7,527 nt of DNA from CAZWBR01 sp964404205 (GTDB lineage: Bacteria > Bacteroidota > Bacteroidia > Bacteroidales > Prolixibacteraceae). Below, in pieces: positions 1 through 7,250 of the stretch; the first letter of the stretch is position 1, and every line of letters starts with the position of its first letter. Position numbers and translations under genes: made by a program. The stretch is from positions 1 to 7,527 of the forward strand of contig CAYOJD010000134.1 in the NCBI GenBank assembly GCA_964404205.1. Reading direction: 5' to 3'. The notes beneath the pieces were generated by a model that did no database searches, was not told the origin of the DNA, and saw only the letters and a program-made list of their open reading frames with translations.

Positions 1-48
1 CAAGCTGTTTTACTCTTTTTTTGAAGAAAACAGTCAATTTTTTATCTG

Positions 49-1047
49 ATGAAGAGAATTGTAGTCGTTGGCTTTGGTTTTATGGGATTGACCCATACTA
101 AAAATATATTGGAGAACCCCGATTTGGAACTGGTTGCAATTGCCGATAAGAACCCTGAAGTTATCGACAAAAACATCGACGAGCTAAAAGGCAATTTCTC
201 AACAGGTACCATCAGCCCCGAAAAACTCTCCAATATACCTCGGTATGCCAGTTTCGACGAGATGCTTAGATATGAAGACTTTGATGCCGTATTTATTTGT
301 GTTCATGTTGATTTGCATTACGAACTGGCCCGTAAGGCACTGTTGTGCGGAAAACATGTCTTTTTGGAAAAACCATTCACATTGGATATTAAACAAGCCG
401 AAGAGCTAATTTCATTGTCGAAAAAGAAAGAGACCATTTTGATGGTGGGACATGTGGTGCGTTTTATGCCAGCCTATCGCAAATTGAAAGAATGGATTGC
501 TGGAAATGAATTCGGTAAACTCTCCTTTTTATCGTTGAGCCGATTTTCCGGAGTACCGGCCTGGGGCGAATGGAAAGAGAAACGTGTCGCATTCGGCAGT
601 TCCGGCGGTGCACTTTTCGATTTGATGATACATGATATCGATTTTGCCAATTCGGTGCTAGGCCAACCAGGCAGTATCAACAGCAATTTTCTTCCGGGCG
701 TTTTAAGCAAGCACGATTATATCAGCGCCATGTGGAGCTATTACGACAAAAATATCACGGTTAAAATTGAAGGCGGTAATATTTTCCATTCAGCATATCC
801 TTTTATTGCCGGATATAACGCGATCTTCGAGAAAGCTACAATTGTTTATTCTACAGAAAAACCCGAAGTGATTGAGATTGCCAATGACGATGAAATCGCT
901 ACAGTTGAAATAGGTGTACCAAACGAAGGTTTTTCGAATGAGGTAAACTATTTTGCCCAATGTCTTGCGCGCAACCTTCAGCCTTTCGAGTGTATGCCCG
1001 ACTCGTCGTTGCAAACCATTCAGCTATGCTATAATCATTTGTCGTAG
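49..1047 (+). CDS. Gfo/Idh/MocA-family NAD(P)-dependent oxidoreductase
   Basis: The 332-residue protein is probably cytoplasmic and oxidises or reduces a sugar or sugar-like substrate with NAD(P). The N-terminus is a Rossmann fold with the dinucleotide motif GFGFMG at residues 8-13. The family EKP motif is at 107-109, with K108 the expected catalytic or cofactor-contacting lysine. A GGALFDLMIHDIDF segment supplies D191 and H195, the usual catalytic pair; the C-terminal half should be the mixed alpha/beta substrate-binding domain. The ATG at 49 is chosen because the Rossmann strand begins directly after it; there is no clear Shine-Dalgarno, which is common in Bacteroidota. Family length is about 320-380, so this is a complete but short member, ending soon after the last recognisable helix. 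The substrate cannot be told from sequence. Members of this family often act in nucleotide-sugar or glycan metabolism, but neighbours on the left lie outside the window. Confidence 0.9.
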   Translation: MKRIVVVGFGFMGLTHTKNILENPDLELVAIADKNPEVIDKNIDELKGNFSTGTISPEKLSNIPRYASFDEMLRYEDFDAVFICVHVDLHYELARKALLCGKHVFLEKPFTLDIKQAEELISLSKKKETILMVGHVVRFMPAYRKLKEWIAGNEFGKLSFLSLSRFSGVPAWGEWKEKRVAFGSSGGALFDLMIHDIDFANSVLGQPGSINSNFLPGVLSKHDYISAMWSYYDKNITVKIEGGNIFHSAYPFIAGYNAIFEKATIVYSTEKPEVIEIANDDEIATVEIGVPNEGFSNEVNYFAQCLARNLQPFECMPDSSLQTIQLCYNHLS

Positions 1048-1178
1048 GATTTTTCGCTGCGGTGTTGGGTTGAAAAGGTGATTTTCCCTGTTTTGCCGTT
1101 ATAAATTTTCCTGTTGCTTTTCTTTTCAATGTCAACAATTTGTCATAAATTGAATATAGCAAATCAAGCTAATGAGCT

Positions 1179-1184
1179 AGGAGG
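1179..1184 (+). promoter_or_regulatory. Shine-Dalgarno of the 108-residue gene
   Basis: AGGAGG lies six bases before the ATG at 1191. A full-strength Shine-Dalgarno is uncommon in Bacteroidota, where most genes lack one, and it supports both the reality of this small gene and its start. Confidence 0.7.
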
Positions 1185-1190
1185 TGGGTT

Positions 1191-1517
1191 ATGACAAAAA
1201 AAACTTTCAAATTCAGTATCTCGCTTAATGAAAATGAGTTTATCCAGATTGAGGATCATCTGTTCACAACACGTGACATTTTGAAACGTGAGGAACCTTA
1301 TGTCGAAATCATTGGGCCGCGCTATTTACAGCTTTTAAAACAGTTCGAAGGAAAATTAACGATGAAAGCAGTAAAAGAATGGCTTTTGCTTTCGTATGCC
1401 ATGGATCAAAGTTGTAGCTACCACAGTAAATGGGACGATTACAAGATTTTGGAAGAATTGGTTGCCGGCCGTGAACATACCGTTTCGTGGTATATCGAAA
1501 ATTGCCACAGCGCTTAA
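1191..1517 (+). CDS. Hypothetical protein, 108 residues
   Basis: I do not recognise this protein. It is a small, soluble-looking polypeptide with no signal peptide or membrane segment. It starts with a likely beta strand (KTFKFSISL), then an acidic stretch, a probable beta strand around residues 37-42 (YVEII), an amphipathic segment around 44-70 ending in a hydrophobic run (WLLLSYA) and a C-terminal helix rich in E, D and W. There are two cysteines, C75 and C105, and clustered histidines (H78, H96, H106), not enough to call a metal site. The start is supported by AGGAGG six bases upstream. It stands 143 bases after the oxidoreductase, so it may have its own promoter. It converges on rplT and shares its terminator. 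Codon use looks like that of its neighbours. It may be a lineage-specific Bacteroidota protein; no function is proposed. Confidence 0.75.
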   Translation: MTKKTFKFSISLNENEFIQIEDHLFTTRDILKREEPYVEIIGPRYLQLLKQFEGKLTMKAVKEWLLLSYAMDQSCSYHSKWDDYKILEELVAGREHTVSWYIENCHSA

Positions 1518-1551
1518 GCGTTGGAGAGAGTTTTTCTGACTGTCATGAAAT

Positions 1552-1577
1552 AAAAAAGGAGCCTTAAGAGCTCCTTT
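1552..1577. terminator. Bidirectional intrinsic terminator between the convergent genes
   Basis: AAAGGAGC (1555-1562) and GCTCCTTT (1570-1577) form a perfect 8-bp stem with a 7-base loop. Read on the - strand the stem is followed by an uninterrupted run of six T (1557-1552, of which 1557-1555 also belong to the stem), so it ends the thrS-infC-rpmI-rplT transcript 28 bases after the rplT stop codon. Read on + it is followed by a weaker T-rich stretch (to about 1590) and can also serve the 108-residue gene. Confidence 0.85.
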
Positions 1578-1605
1578 CCTGTTTTATTTATTTCGCCTGA
1601 CTGAT

Positions 1606-1950
1606 TTACTTCACCTTCGAAACAATCGCACTGAATGCAGTTGGATTGTTTAGTGCAAGGTCGGCAAGGACCTTACGGTTGATTTCAATATTAGAGGCTT
1701 TTAATTTGCCCATAAATTGAGAATAGGAGAGGCCTTCGGTACGGACGGCAGCGTTGATACGCTGAATCCACAATGCACGGAAGAGGCTCTTTTTTCTCTT
1801 TCTGTCACGGTAGGCATATTGCTGACCTTTTTCCCAAGTATTCTTGGCAACCGTCCAGACATTCTTTCTTGACCCAAAGTACCCTCTGGTGGCAAGCAAA
1901 AGCTTTTTGCGGCGCGCTTTTGAAGCGACATGATTAACTGATCTTGGCAT
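1606..1950 (-). CDS. rplT: Large ribosomal subunit protein bL20
   Basis: This 114-residue protein has the usual L20 length and layout. A very basic N-terminal extension (MPRSVNHVASKARRKK) is followed by the conserved RGYFGSRKN segment (22-30), a YRDRKRKK stretch, the LWIQRINAA motif and the C-terminal helical domain with NPTAFSAI. L20 binds 23S rRNA early and is needed for 50S assembly. It is the last gene of the operon, 95 bases after rpmI, the widest gap in the cluster. In E. coli and B. subtilis L20 also represses its own operon by binding mRNA; I could not identify such a fold here. No Shine-Dalgarno is visible upstream of the ATG; the leader is AT-rich. Confidence 0.98.
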   Translation of the reverse strand: MPRSVNHVASKARRKKLLLATRGYFGSRKNVWTVAKNTWEKGQQYAYRDRKRKKSLFRALWIQRINAAVRTEGLSYSQFMGKLKASNIEINRKVLADLALNNPTAFSAIVSKVK

Positions 1951-2045
1951 TTCAATTTAATTTAGGACTCTGGCGTTCGAACTTAAACGACTCTTTGCTG
2001 CTCAGTGCCCGGTTATTAATTAATTTTTGTCTAAAAGGAGAATGA

Positions 2046-2243
2046 TTATTTCATGGCGAGCAGCCTTTTTACACCGGCTACATCAACATCGGCTACACCA
2101 ACAAAGCCCAAAAGGTTTCTTTTGCGTTTATTGCTTTTTTTGGTAAGGATGTGGCTATGGTAAGCATGTTTCCTTTTAATTTTTCCTGACCCGGTAAGCT
2201 TGAAGCGTTTCTTCGCTCCGGGATTTGTTTTCATTTTAGGCAT
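2046..2243 (-). CDS. rpmI: Large ribosomal subunit protein bL35
   Basis: This 65-residue basic protein is a complete L35. It starts MPKMKTNPGAKKRFKLTGSG, continues with the conserved KIKRKHAYHSHILTKKS segment and a KRKRNL stretch, and ends in a short C-terminal tail. L35 sits in the 50S subunit, binds 23S rRNA and is normally encoded between infC and rplT, as here. The ATG is 18 bases after the infC stop codon, close enough for translational coupling. Only a weak purine-rich stretch precedes it (ACAGAG). Confidence 0.98.
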   Translation of the reverse strand: MPKMKTNPGAKKRFKLTGSGKIKRKHAYHSHILTKKSNKRKRNLLGFVGVADVDVAGVKRLLAMK

Positions 2244-2261
2244 CTCTGTCTAATTGTTAAA

Positions 2262-2831
2262 TTATTTTTTCTTTTTCGGCGAAATAAATATCGACATTCT
2301 TTTTCCTTCAAGTTTGGGAAGTTGCTCTACCTTTCCGAACTCTTCGAGGTCGTTGGCAAAGCGGAGCAGCAGGATTTCACCCTGTTCGTTGTAAAGAATC
2401 GAACGTCCTTTAAAAAAGACGAATGCCTTTACTTTTGCCCCTTCCTGAAGGAACTTTTCAGCATGTTTTAATTTAAAATTATAGTCGTGGTCATCGGTAT
2501 TCGGACCGAACCGAATCTCTTTTACCACGATTTTCGCAGCCTTTGCCTTTAGCTCTTTCTGCTTTTTCTTCTGAGCATAAAGAAACTTTTGATAGTCGAT
2601 TATCCGACAGACCGGAGGCTCGGCGTTGGGCGAAATTTCTACCAGGTCCAGTTCCAATTCGTCGGCTTTTCGCAAAGCTTCCTGAATTCTGTAAACACCC
2701 GGGTTTTCGATGTTGTCTCCAACGAGTCTTACCTCGGGAACACCTCGGATCTGATGATTGATCCTGAACTGCGATTTGTCATCATCCTTTGGAGCTCTTG
2801 CTCCGGTGGAATTAGTTCTAAGAACGGCTAT
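2262..2831 (-). CDS. infC: Translation initiation factor IF-3, with a non-standard ATA start
   Basis: IF3 binds the 30S subunit, prevents early 50S joining and checks the start codon and initiator tRNA. Read from an ATA at 2831-2829 the product is 189 residues, a normal IF3 length. The N-domain holds FRINHQIRGVPEVRLVGDN, with its helix around residues 45-60, then a Lys-rich linker (QKKKQKELKAKAAK), then the C-domain with VKEIRFGPNTDDHDYNFK and FKGRSI, ending in a Lys-rich tail. The start rests on three facts: AGGAGG lies eight bases upstream; a TAG at 2846-2844 closes the frame just before it; and there is no ATG, GTG, TTG or CTG for the next 51 codons. A TTG at 2675 would delete much of the N-domain. 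Rare start codons in infC are known from E. coli (AUU), where IF3 represses its own translation. It lies 33 bases after thrS. Confidence 0.95.
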   Translation of the reverse strand: MAVLRTNSTGARAPKDDDKSQFRINHQIRGVPEVRLVGDNIENPGVYRIQEALRKADELELDLVEISPNAEPPVCRIIDYQKFLYAQKKKQKELKAKAAKIVVKEIRFGPNTDDHDYNFKLKHAEKFLQEGAKVKAFVFFKGRSILYNEQGEILLLRFANDLEEFGKVEQLPKLEGKRMSIFISPKKKK

Positions 2832-2839
2832 GGCTTGTT

Positions 2840-2845
2840 CCTCCT
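2840..2845 (-). promoter_or_regulatory. Shine-Dalgarno that decides the infC start
   Basis: On the - strand AGGAGG is followed by AACAAGCC and then ATA. The eight-base spacing is ideal for initiation at the ATA. Such a perfect Shine-Dalgarno is unusual for this phylum and may compensate for the weak start codon. Confidence 0.8.
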
Positions 2846-2864
2846 ATAATTAATTAAACATCAA

Positions 2865-4814
2865 TTAAATGTAAAGATCTGAAAGCATTGATTTGATATC
2901 GCTTTGAATCATTTGTGTGAATGCCTCAAAGCTCATCGAACCTTTATCACCTTCGCCTTGACGGCGTACTGCAACAGTGTTGGATTCAAACTCTTTTTCT
3001 CCGACAATAAGCAGATAAGGGGTTCTTTTCATCTCATTGTCGCGGATTTTCCTGCCAATCTTTTCGTTACGGTCGTCAACGACGGCGCGAATATCGGAAT
3101 TTTTCAGATAATTTGAAACTTTTTCAGCATAATCGTTATACTTTTCGCTGATAGGTAGTACGGCGACCTGTTCGGGGGTAAGCCAGAGCGGAAATTTACC
3201 AGCTGTATGTTCTATCAAAACAGCGCAGAAACGCTCCATTGAGCCAAACGGCGCACGGTGAATCATTACTGGCCGGTGGCGTTTATCATCTGCACCAATA
3301 TATTCTAAACCAAATCGTTCCGGTAGATTGTAGTCAACCTGAATGGTGCCCAATTGCCAACTTCGGCCGATTGCATCTTTTACCATGAAGTCGAGTTTGG
3401 GGCCATAAAAAGCGGCTTCGCCCAATTCGGTTACGGTATTTAAACCTTTTTCGGCGCAAGCTTCAATAATGGCACGTTCGGCTTTTTCCCAGTTTTCGTC
3501 GGAACCAATATATTTTTCCGTATTCTTTGGATCGCGAAGTGAAATTTGGGCGGTGTAATTTTCGAAATTTAACGCTCTGAATATGATAAATATGATATCG
3601 ATAACTTTTAAAAATTCCTCTTTCAACTGATCGGGGCGACAGAAGATATGGGCATCGTCCTGAGTAAATCCGCGTACTCTCGTCAAGCCATGTAATTCGC
3701 CGCTCTGTTCGTAACGGTAAACTGTTCCAAACTCGGCGAAACGCAATGGCATATCTTTATACGAACGAGGTTTGAACTTGTAAATCTCGCAGTGGTGCGG
3801 ACAGTTCATCGGTTTTAACAGGTATTCCTCGCCTTCAGTGGGCGTATGGATGGGTTGGAAAGAATCCTTGCCATATTTCTGAAAGTGCCCCGACGTTTTG
3901 TATAATTTTACATCGCCAATATGAGGTGTGATAACTTGTTCGTAACCAAATTTTTTCTGAACCTGTTTCAGAAATTTTTCCAACTGTTCGCGAAGCATGG
4001 CTCCTTTGGGCAACCACATCGGCAAACCAAGGCCGACTTCCTGTGAAATGGTGAAAAGTTCCATCTCTTTTCCAATTTTGCGGTGGTCGCGTTTTTTGGC
4101 CTCTTCCATCAATACAAGATATTCATCCAGCAATTTCTGTTTAGGGAAAGTAACTCCGTAAACACGGGTCAACATCTTGTTCTTTTCGTTTCCGCGCCAG
4201 TATGCACCGGCAATATTGGTCAGTTTAACAGCTTTGATATAACTGGTATTCGGAAGGTGGGGGCCACGGCACAAATCGGTAAAACCGGTTTGTTTATAGA
4301 GGGTTATTGTACCGTCTTCCAGTTCCGATATCAATTCCTGCTTGTACTGGTCACCTTTGTTTGCAAAAAGCTTGAGCGCATCATCTTTCGAGATTTCTGA
4401 ACGGAGAATGTCACTTTTTTCTCTGGCCAGTTCAATCATCTTCTTCTCAATGTCAGCCAGATCTTTGTCACTTAGGGTTTTCCCGTCAGGAAGATCAATG
4501 TCGTAATAGAATCCGTTTTCGAGAGATGGGCCAATGCCAAATTTGGTTCCGGGGAAAAGGCTTTCAATGGCTTCTGCCATCAGGTGAGCCGATGAGTGCC
4601 AGAAAGTATCGCGTCCTTCCTTATCGTCCCATGTGTTGAGCCTGATGGAAGAATCTGTTGTAATTGGGCGCACCAGGTCACGCACTTCACCGTTTACCGT
4701 AACTGAAAGCACCTCTTTGGCCAGTCGGCTACTTATTGCTTCGGCAATTTCCATTCCTGTGACACCGCTATTGAATTCTTTAACAGAGTTATCAGGAAGA
4801 GTAATTTTAATCAT
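2865..4814 (-). CDS. thrS: Threonyl-tRNA synthetase
   Basis: This 649-residue class II synthetase charges tRNA-Thr in the cytoplasm. Domains in order are an N-terminal TGS domain (about 1-60), the editing domain with HSSAH (73-77) and CRGPH (182-186), the catalytic core, and a C-terminal anticodon-binding domain (about 550-649). The core holds MNCPHH, YRYEQSGELHGLTRVRGF with DDAH, and MIHRAPFGSMER; C338, H389 and H519 are the expected zinc ligands. The frame is open upstream to a TTG at 4865, but the start is placed at the second ATG of an ATGATG pair (4814). From there the protein begins MIKITLPD like other ThrRS, and H73, H77, C182 and H186 carry the same numbers as the E. coli editing residues. 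The ATG at 4817 is an equal alternative. The TTG would overlap the promoter. It is the first gene of the operon. Confidence 0.98.
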   Translation of the reverse strand: MIKITLPDNSVKEFNSGVTGMEIAEAISSRLAKEVLSVTVNGEVRDLVRPITTDSSIRLNTWDDKEGRDTFWHSSAHLMAEAIESLFPGTKFGIGPSLENGFYYDIDLPDGKTLSDKDLADIEKKMIELAREKSDILRSEISKDDALKLFANKGDQYKQELISELEDGTITLYKQTGFTDLCRGPHLPNTSYIKAVKLTNIAGAYWRGNEKNKMLTRVYGVTFPKQKLLDEYLVLMEEAKKRDHRKIGKEMELFTISQEVGLGLPMWLPKGAMLREQLEKFLKQVQKKFGYEQVITPHIGDVKLYKTSGHFQKYGKDSFQPIHTPTEGEEYLLKPMNCPHHCEIYKFKPRSYKDMPLRFAEFGTVYRYEQSGELHGLTRVRGFTQDDAHIFCRPDQLKEEFLKVIDIIFIIFRALNFENYTAQISLRDPKNTEKYIGSDENWEKAERAIIEACAEKGLNTVTELGEAAFYGPKLDFMVKDAIGRSWQLGTIQVDYNLPERFGLEYIGADDKRHRPVMIHRAPFGSMERFCAVLIEHTAGKFPLWLTPEQVAVLPISEKYNDYAEKVSNYLKNSDIRAVVDDRNEKIGRKIRDNEMKRTPYLLIVGEKEFESNTVAVRRQGEGDKGSMSFEAFTQMIQSDIKSMLSDLYI

Positions 4815-4834
4815 CATATTTTTTTTAGAAGTTG

Positions 4835-4866
4835 CAAAAATAGTGATTCTGAGAATGAAGTTCAAA
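4835..4866 (-). promoter_or_regulatory. Promoter of the thrS-infC-rpmI-rplT operon
   Basis: On the - strand TTTG (4866-4863), 20 bases, then TATTTTTG (4842-4835) match the Bacteroidota housekeeping promoter (TTTG / TAnnTTTG). Transcription would begin around 4830, leaving a leader of only about 15 bases before the thrS ATG. There is therefore no room for a T-box or other leader riboswitch from this promoter. Confidence 0.7.
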
Positions 4867-4944
4867 TATCGGGCGATTTTATGTTGATAAAGAATATTGG
4901 TGTTGTTTATTTTATATAAATAATTTCAATTATATGATATATAG

Positions 4945-4975
4945 ATCATTAAGCTCTATTTCGATGTTTAATGAT
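4945..4975. repeat. Inverted repeat in the thrS / peptidase divergent region
   Basis: ATCATTAA (4945-4952) and TTAATGAT (4968-4975) are perfect 8-base inverted arms with 15 bases between. They lie about 30 bases before the putative -7 box of the peptidase gene, where an upstream regulator could bind. The region is very AT-rich, so chance is a real alternative. Confidence 0.35.
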
Positions 4976-5006
4976 TATGAAATGGCTTTTTTTTCGGTCA
5001 TTATAT

Positions 5007-5014
5007 TAAATTTG
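5007..5014 (+). promoter_or_regulatory. Putative -7 promoter element of the dipeptidyl peptidase gene
   Basis: TAAATTTG matches TAnnTTTG exactly and is 34 bases before the ATG at 5049. The -33 region is poor: no TTTG sits 19-21 bases upstream, only TGG at 4983-4985. The promoter may be weak or need an activator. Confidence 0.5.
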
Positions 5015-5048
5015 GACAAACGAAAATATACTTCATAACTATAGTATC

Positions 5049-7244
5049 ATGCAGAAAAAATTATTAACAAGTGCGTTGCTTCTCCTTTTTGCGGTATCGG
5101 TTTCGGCCCAGTCTATTGGGCTGGAAGATCTGTTTGTTAAAGGGACATTTAGACAAAAATCGGTTTATGGGCTGGCTTCGATGAATGACGGTCTGAATTA
5201 TACGACACTCGAAAACGGGGGAAAAGAGATTGTTAAATACAGCTACAAAACAGGACAAAAAATTGCCACGTTACTCGACATAACTACTTTAAAAAACGAT
5301 TCGCTGAAAAACATCAGTGACTATACTTTTAGCAGTGACGAAACAAAAGTTCTGCTGATGACTGATCGCAAACAAATCTATCGGCGGTCGTTTACTGCCC
5401 ATTATTTTATATACAATTTTACAACGAAAGAGTTAACTGAACTCTCGGGAAAAGGTGCACAGCAATTGGCAACTTTCTCGCCTGACGGTGAGCGTGTTGC
5501 ATTTGTACGTGACAATAATGTTTTTGTTAAAAGCCTTCGCTTTGGAACTGAGAAACAGGTAACGACTGATGGCGAATTCAACAAAATTATCAATGGTGCA
5601 CCCGATTGGGTTTACGAAGAAGAATTCGAATTCAATCGCGCATTCGAATGGTCGCCTGATAGCAAACAATTGGCTTACATTAAGTTCGACGAATCGAAAG
5701 TGAATACTTACAGTATGCCTATGTACAAAGGTCTCAGTCCTGAATTGAAAACAAATGCCCTTTATCCCGGCGAATATCGTTTTAAATATCCAAAGGCTGG
5801 CGAGCAGAATTCAATTGTTTCGGTTTGGGTTTATGATATTAAAGCAGGACAGAACATTCAGATGGATACTGGCAATGAAGCCGATATCTACATTCCCAGA
5901 ATCCGTTGGACTTACAATGGGACAAATTTAGGAATCATACGGATGAATCGTTTGCAGAACCGTTTGGAACTTATGTTTGCGAACTCTTACACCGGCGACA
6001 GCCGATTGGTTTTCACCGAAAAGAATAAACGGTATATCGAAACCGACTTTTTGGATAATCTGGAATTTATGCCCGACGAAAAAAGTTTCGTTGTTCTGAG
6101 CGAGCAAGACGGATACAAGCATCTTTATCTGTACGATTTTGGCGGGGTTAAAATTCGTCAACTTACTGAAGGAGAATACGATGTAATTGATTATTATGGC
6201 TACGATGCCGCGACTAAAATGTTTTATTATCAGGCTGCGGCTGTTTCTCCCATGCAGCGCGAGGTGTATGGTGTGAGCTTCGATAAAAAGAAAAAGGTTA
6301 TGCTTGCCGGTCAGCCGGGAACTAATAATGTTGCATTCAGCAATGGATATAAATATTTTATTAACTATTTCAGCAACTTAAATACGCCCAATAGAGTAAC
6401 GTTGCATGAGATTGCCGGAAAACAGATTCGTGTATTGGAAGATAACGCAGCTTTACAATCGAAGTTGTCGACAATGGAACTTCCCCAAAAAGAGCTTTTC
6501 TCGTTCAAAACATCGGAAGGTATTCAGCTCAATGGATGGATGATTAAACCGGTTGGTTTCAATACAAATAGCAAATATCCGGTGCTGATGACCCAGTACA
6601 GCGGCCCTAATTCGCAAAGTGTTTTTGATAATTTTAGTATTGATTGGAATACTTATTTGGCGACAAAAGGTTATCTGGTCGTTTGTGTCGATCCGCGCGG
6701 AACAGGAGCAAGAGGCGAGGAGTTCAGAAAATGTACCTACGGAGAATTGGGCAAATATGAATCGGACGACCAGATTGAGGCAGCCAAATATTTGGCAGGG
6801 CTTTCGTATGTCGATGGAAAAAATATTGCCATTTGGGGATGGAGTTATGGCGGGTTTATGTCAGCATTGTGTTTGGCCAAAGGCGGCGATGTTTTCAAGG
6901 CTGCAATTTCGGTTGCACCAGTTACCAATCAACGCTTCTACGATACGGTTTACGCTGAGCGTTACATGGGGCTGCCGGGACAAAACCCTGAGGGTTATGA
7001 TAATAATACGCCAATGGCTTATGCCGATAACATTAAAGGCAGATTATTGCTGGTTCATGGTTTGGCCGATGACAACGTCCATTTTCAGAATGCCATCGAG
7101 TTTGCCGAGGTGCTGGTTCAAAAAGGAATTCAATTTGAAATGATGGTTTACAATAACCGCAACCACAATATTCGTGGCGGAAATACCACGATGCATTTGT
7201 ACACCATGTTCGAGAACTTTCTGAAAGTGAACCTTCAGCAATAG
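5049..7244 (+). CDS. dpp4: Secreted dipeptidyl peptidase IV (S9B family serine peptidase)
   Basis: This 731-residue enzyme should remove X-Pro or X-Ala dipeptides from peptide N-termini in the periplasm. A signal peptide (1-20) has a KK n-region, a LLLLFAVSV core and a VSA|Q cleavage site. Residues about 40-450 form the beta-propeller, with DWVYEEEF at 186-193; E191-E192 should be the double-Glu motif that holds the substrate amino terminus. The C-terminal alpha/beta hydrolase holds Y517 (QYSGPNSQ, oxyanion hole), S599 in GWSYGG, D674 in HGLADDN and H706 in NRNHN: a complete triad. The EE motif argues for dipeptidyl peptidase IV over prolyl tripeptidyl peptidase of the same family, and from memory the sequence resembles Porphyromonas gingivalis DPPIV. 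The gene ends in tandem stops (TAG TAA). It appears to be transcribed alone, divergently from thrS. Confidence 0.95.
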   Translation: MQKKLLTSALLLLFAVSVSAQSIGLEDLFVKGTFRQKSVYGLASMNDGLNYTTLENGGKEIVKYSYKTGQKIATLLDITTLKNDSLKNISDYTFSSDETKVLLMTDRKQIYRRSFTAHYFIYNFTTKELTELSGKGAQQLATFSPDGERVAFVRDNNVFVKSLRFGTEKQVTTDGEFNKIINGAPDWVYEEEFEFNRAFEWSPDSKQLAYIKFDESKVNTYSMPMYKGLSPELKTNALYPGEYRFKYPKAGEQNSIVSVWVYDIKAGQNIQMDTGNEADIYIPRIRWTYNGTNLGIIRMNRLQNRLELMFANSYTGDSRLVFTEKNKRYIETDFLDNLEFMPDEKSFVVLSEQDGYKHLYLYDFGGVKIRQLTEGEYDVIDYYGYDAATKMFYYQAAAVSPMQREVYGVSFDKKKKVMLAGQPGTNNVAFSNGYKYFINYFSNLNTPNRVTLHEIAGKQIRVLEDNAALQSKLSTMELPQKELFSFKTSEGIQLNGWMIKPVGFNTNSKYPVLMTQYSGPNSQSVFDNFSIDWNTYLATKGYLVVCVDPRGTGARGEEFRKCTYGELGKYESDDQIEAAKYLAGLSYVDGKNIAIWGWSYGGFMSALCLAKGGDVFKAAISVAPVTNQRFYDTVYAERYMGLPGQNPEGYDNNTPMAYADNIKGRLLLVHGLADDNVHFQNAIEFAEVLVQKGIQFEMMVYNNRNHNIRGGNTTMHLYTMFENFLKVNLQQ

Positions 7245-7250
7245 TAACAT

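Noticed and set aside
5..42. Possible terminator of an upstream gene: CTGTTTT (5-11) and AAAACAG (27-33), followed by six T
   Set aside because: The stem is only seven mostly A/T pairs with a 15-base loop at the window edge, and no upstream gene is visible to support it.
1114..1142. Possible promoter for the 108-residue gene: TTG (1114-1116), 18 bases, ACAATTTG
   Set aside because: Only the TTTG half of the -7 element matches; the TA is missing, so it is not better than chance in this AT-rich spacer.
2262..2675. infC starting at the TTG at 2675 (137 residues)
   Set aside because: It removes the conserved first half of the IF3 N-domain, which is plainly encoded upstream in the same frame and preceded by AGGAGG.
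4931..4941. Short AT palindrome (TATAT G ATATA)
   Set aside because: Low-complexity sequence in a very AT-rich intergenic region; expected by chance.
6619..7143. A 174-residue open frame on + within the peptidase gene
   Set aside because: It is a +1 frame shadow of the S9 catalytic domain; the main frame holds the intact triad and continuous homology.
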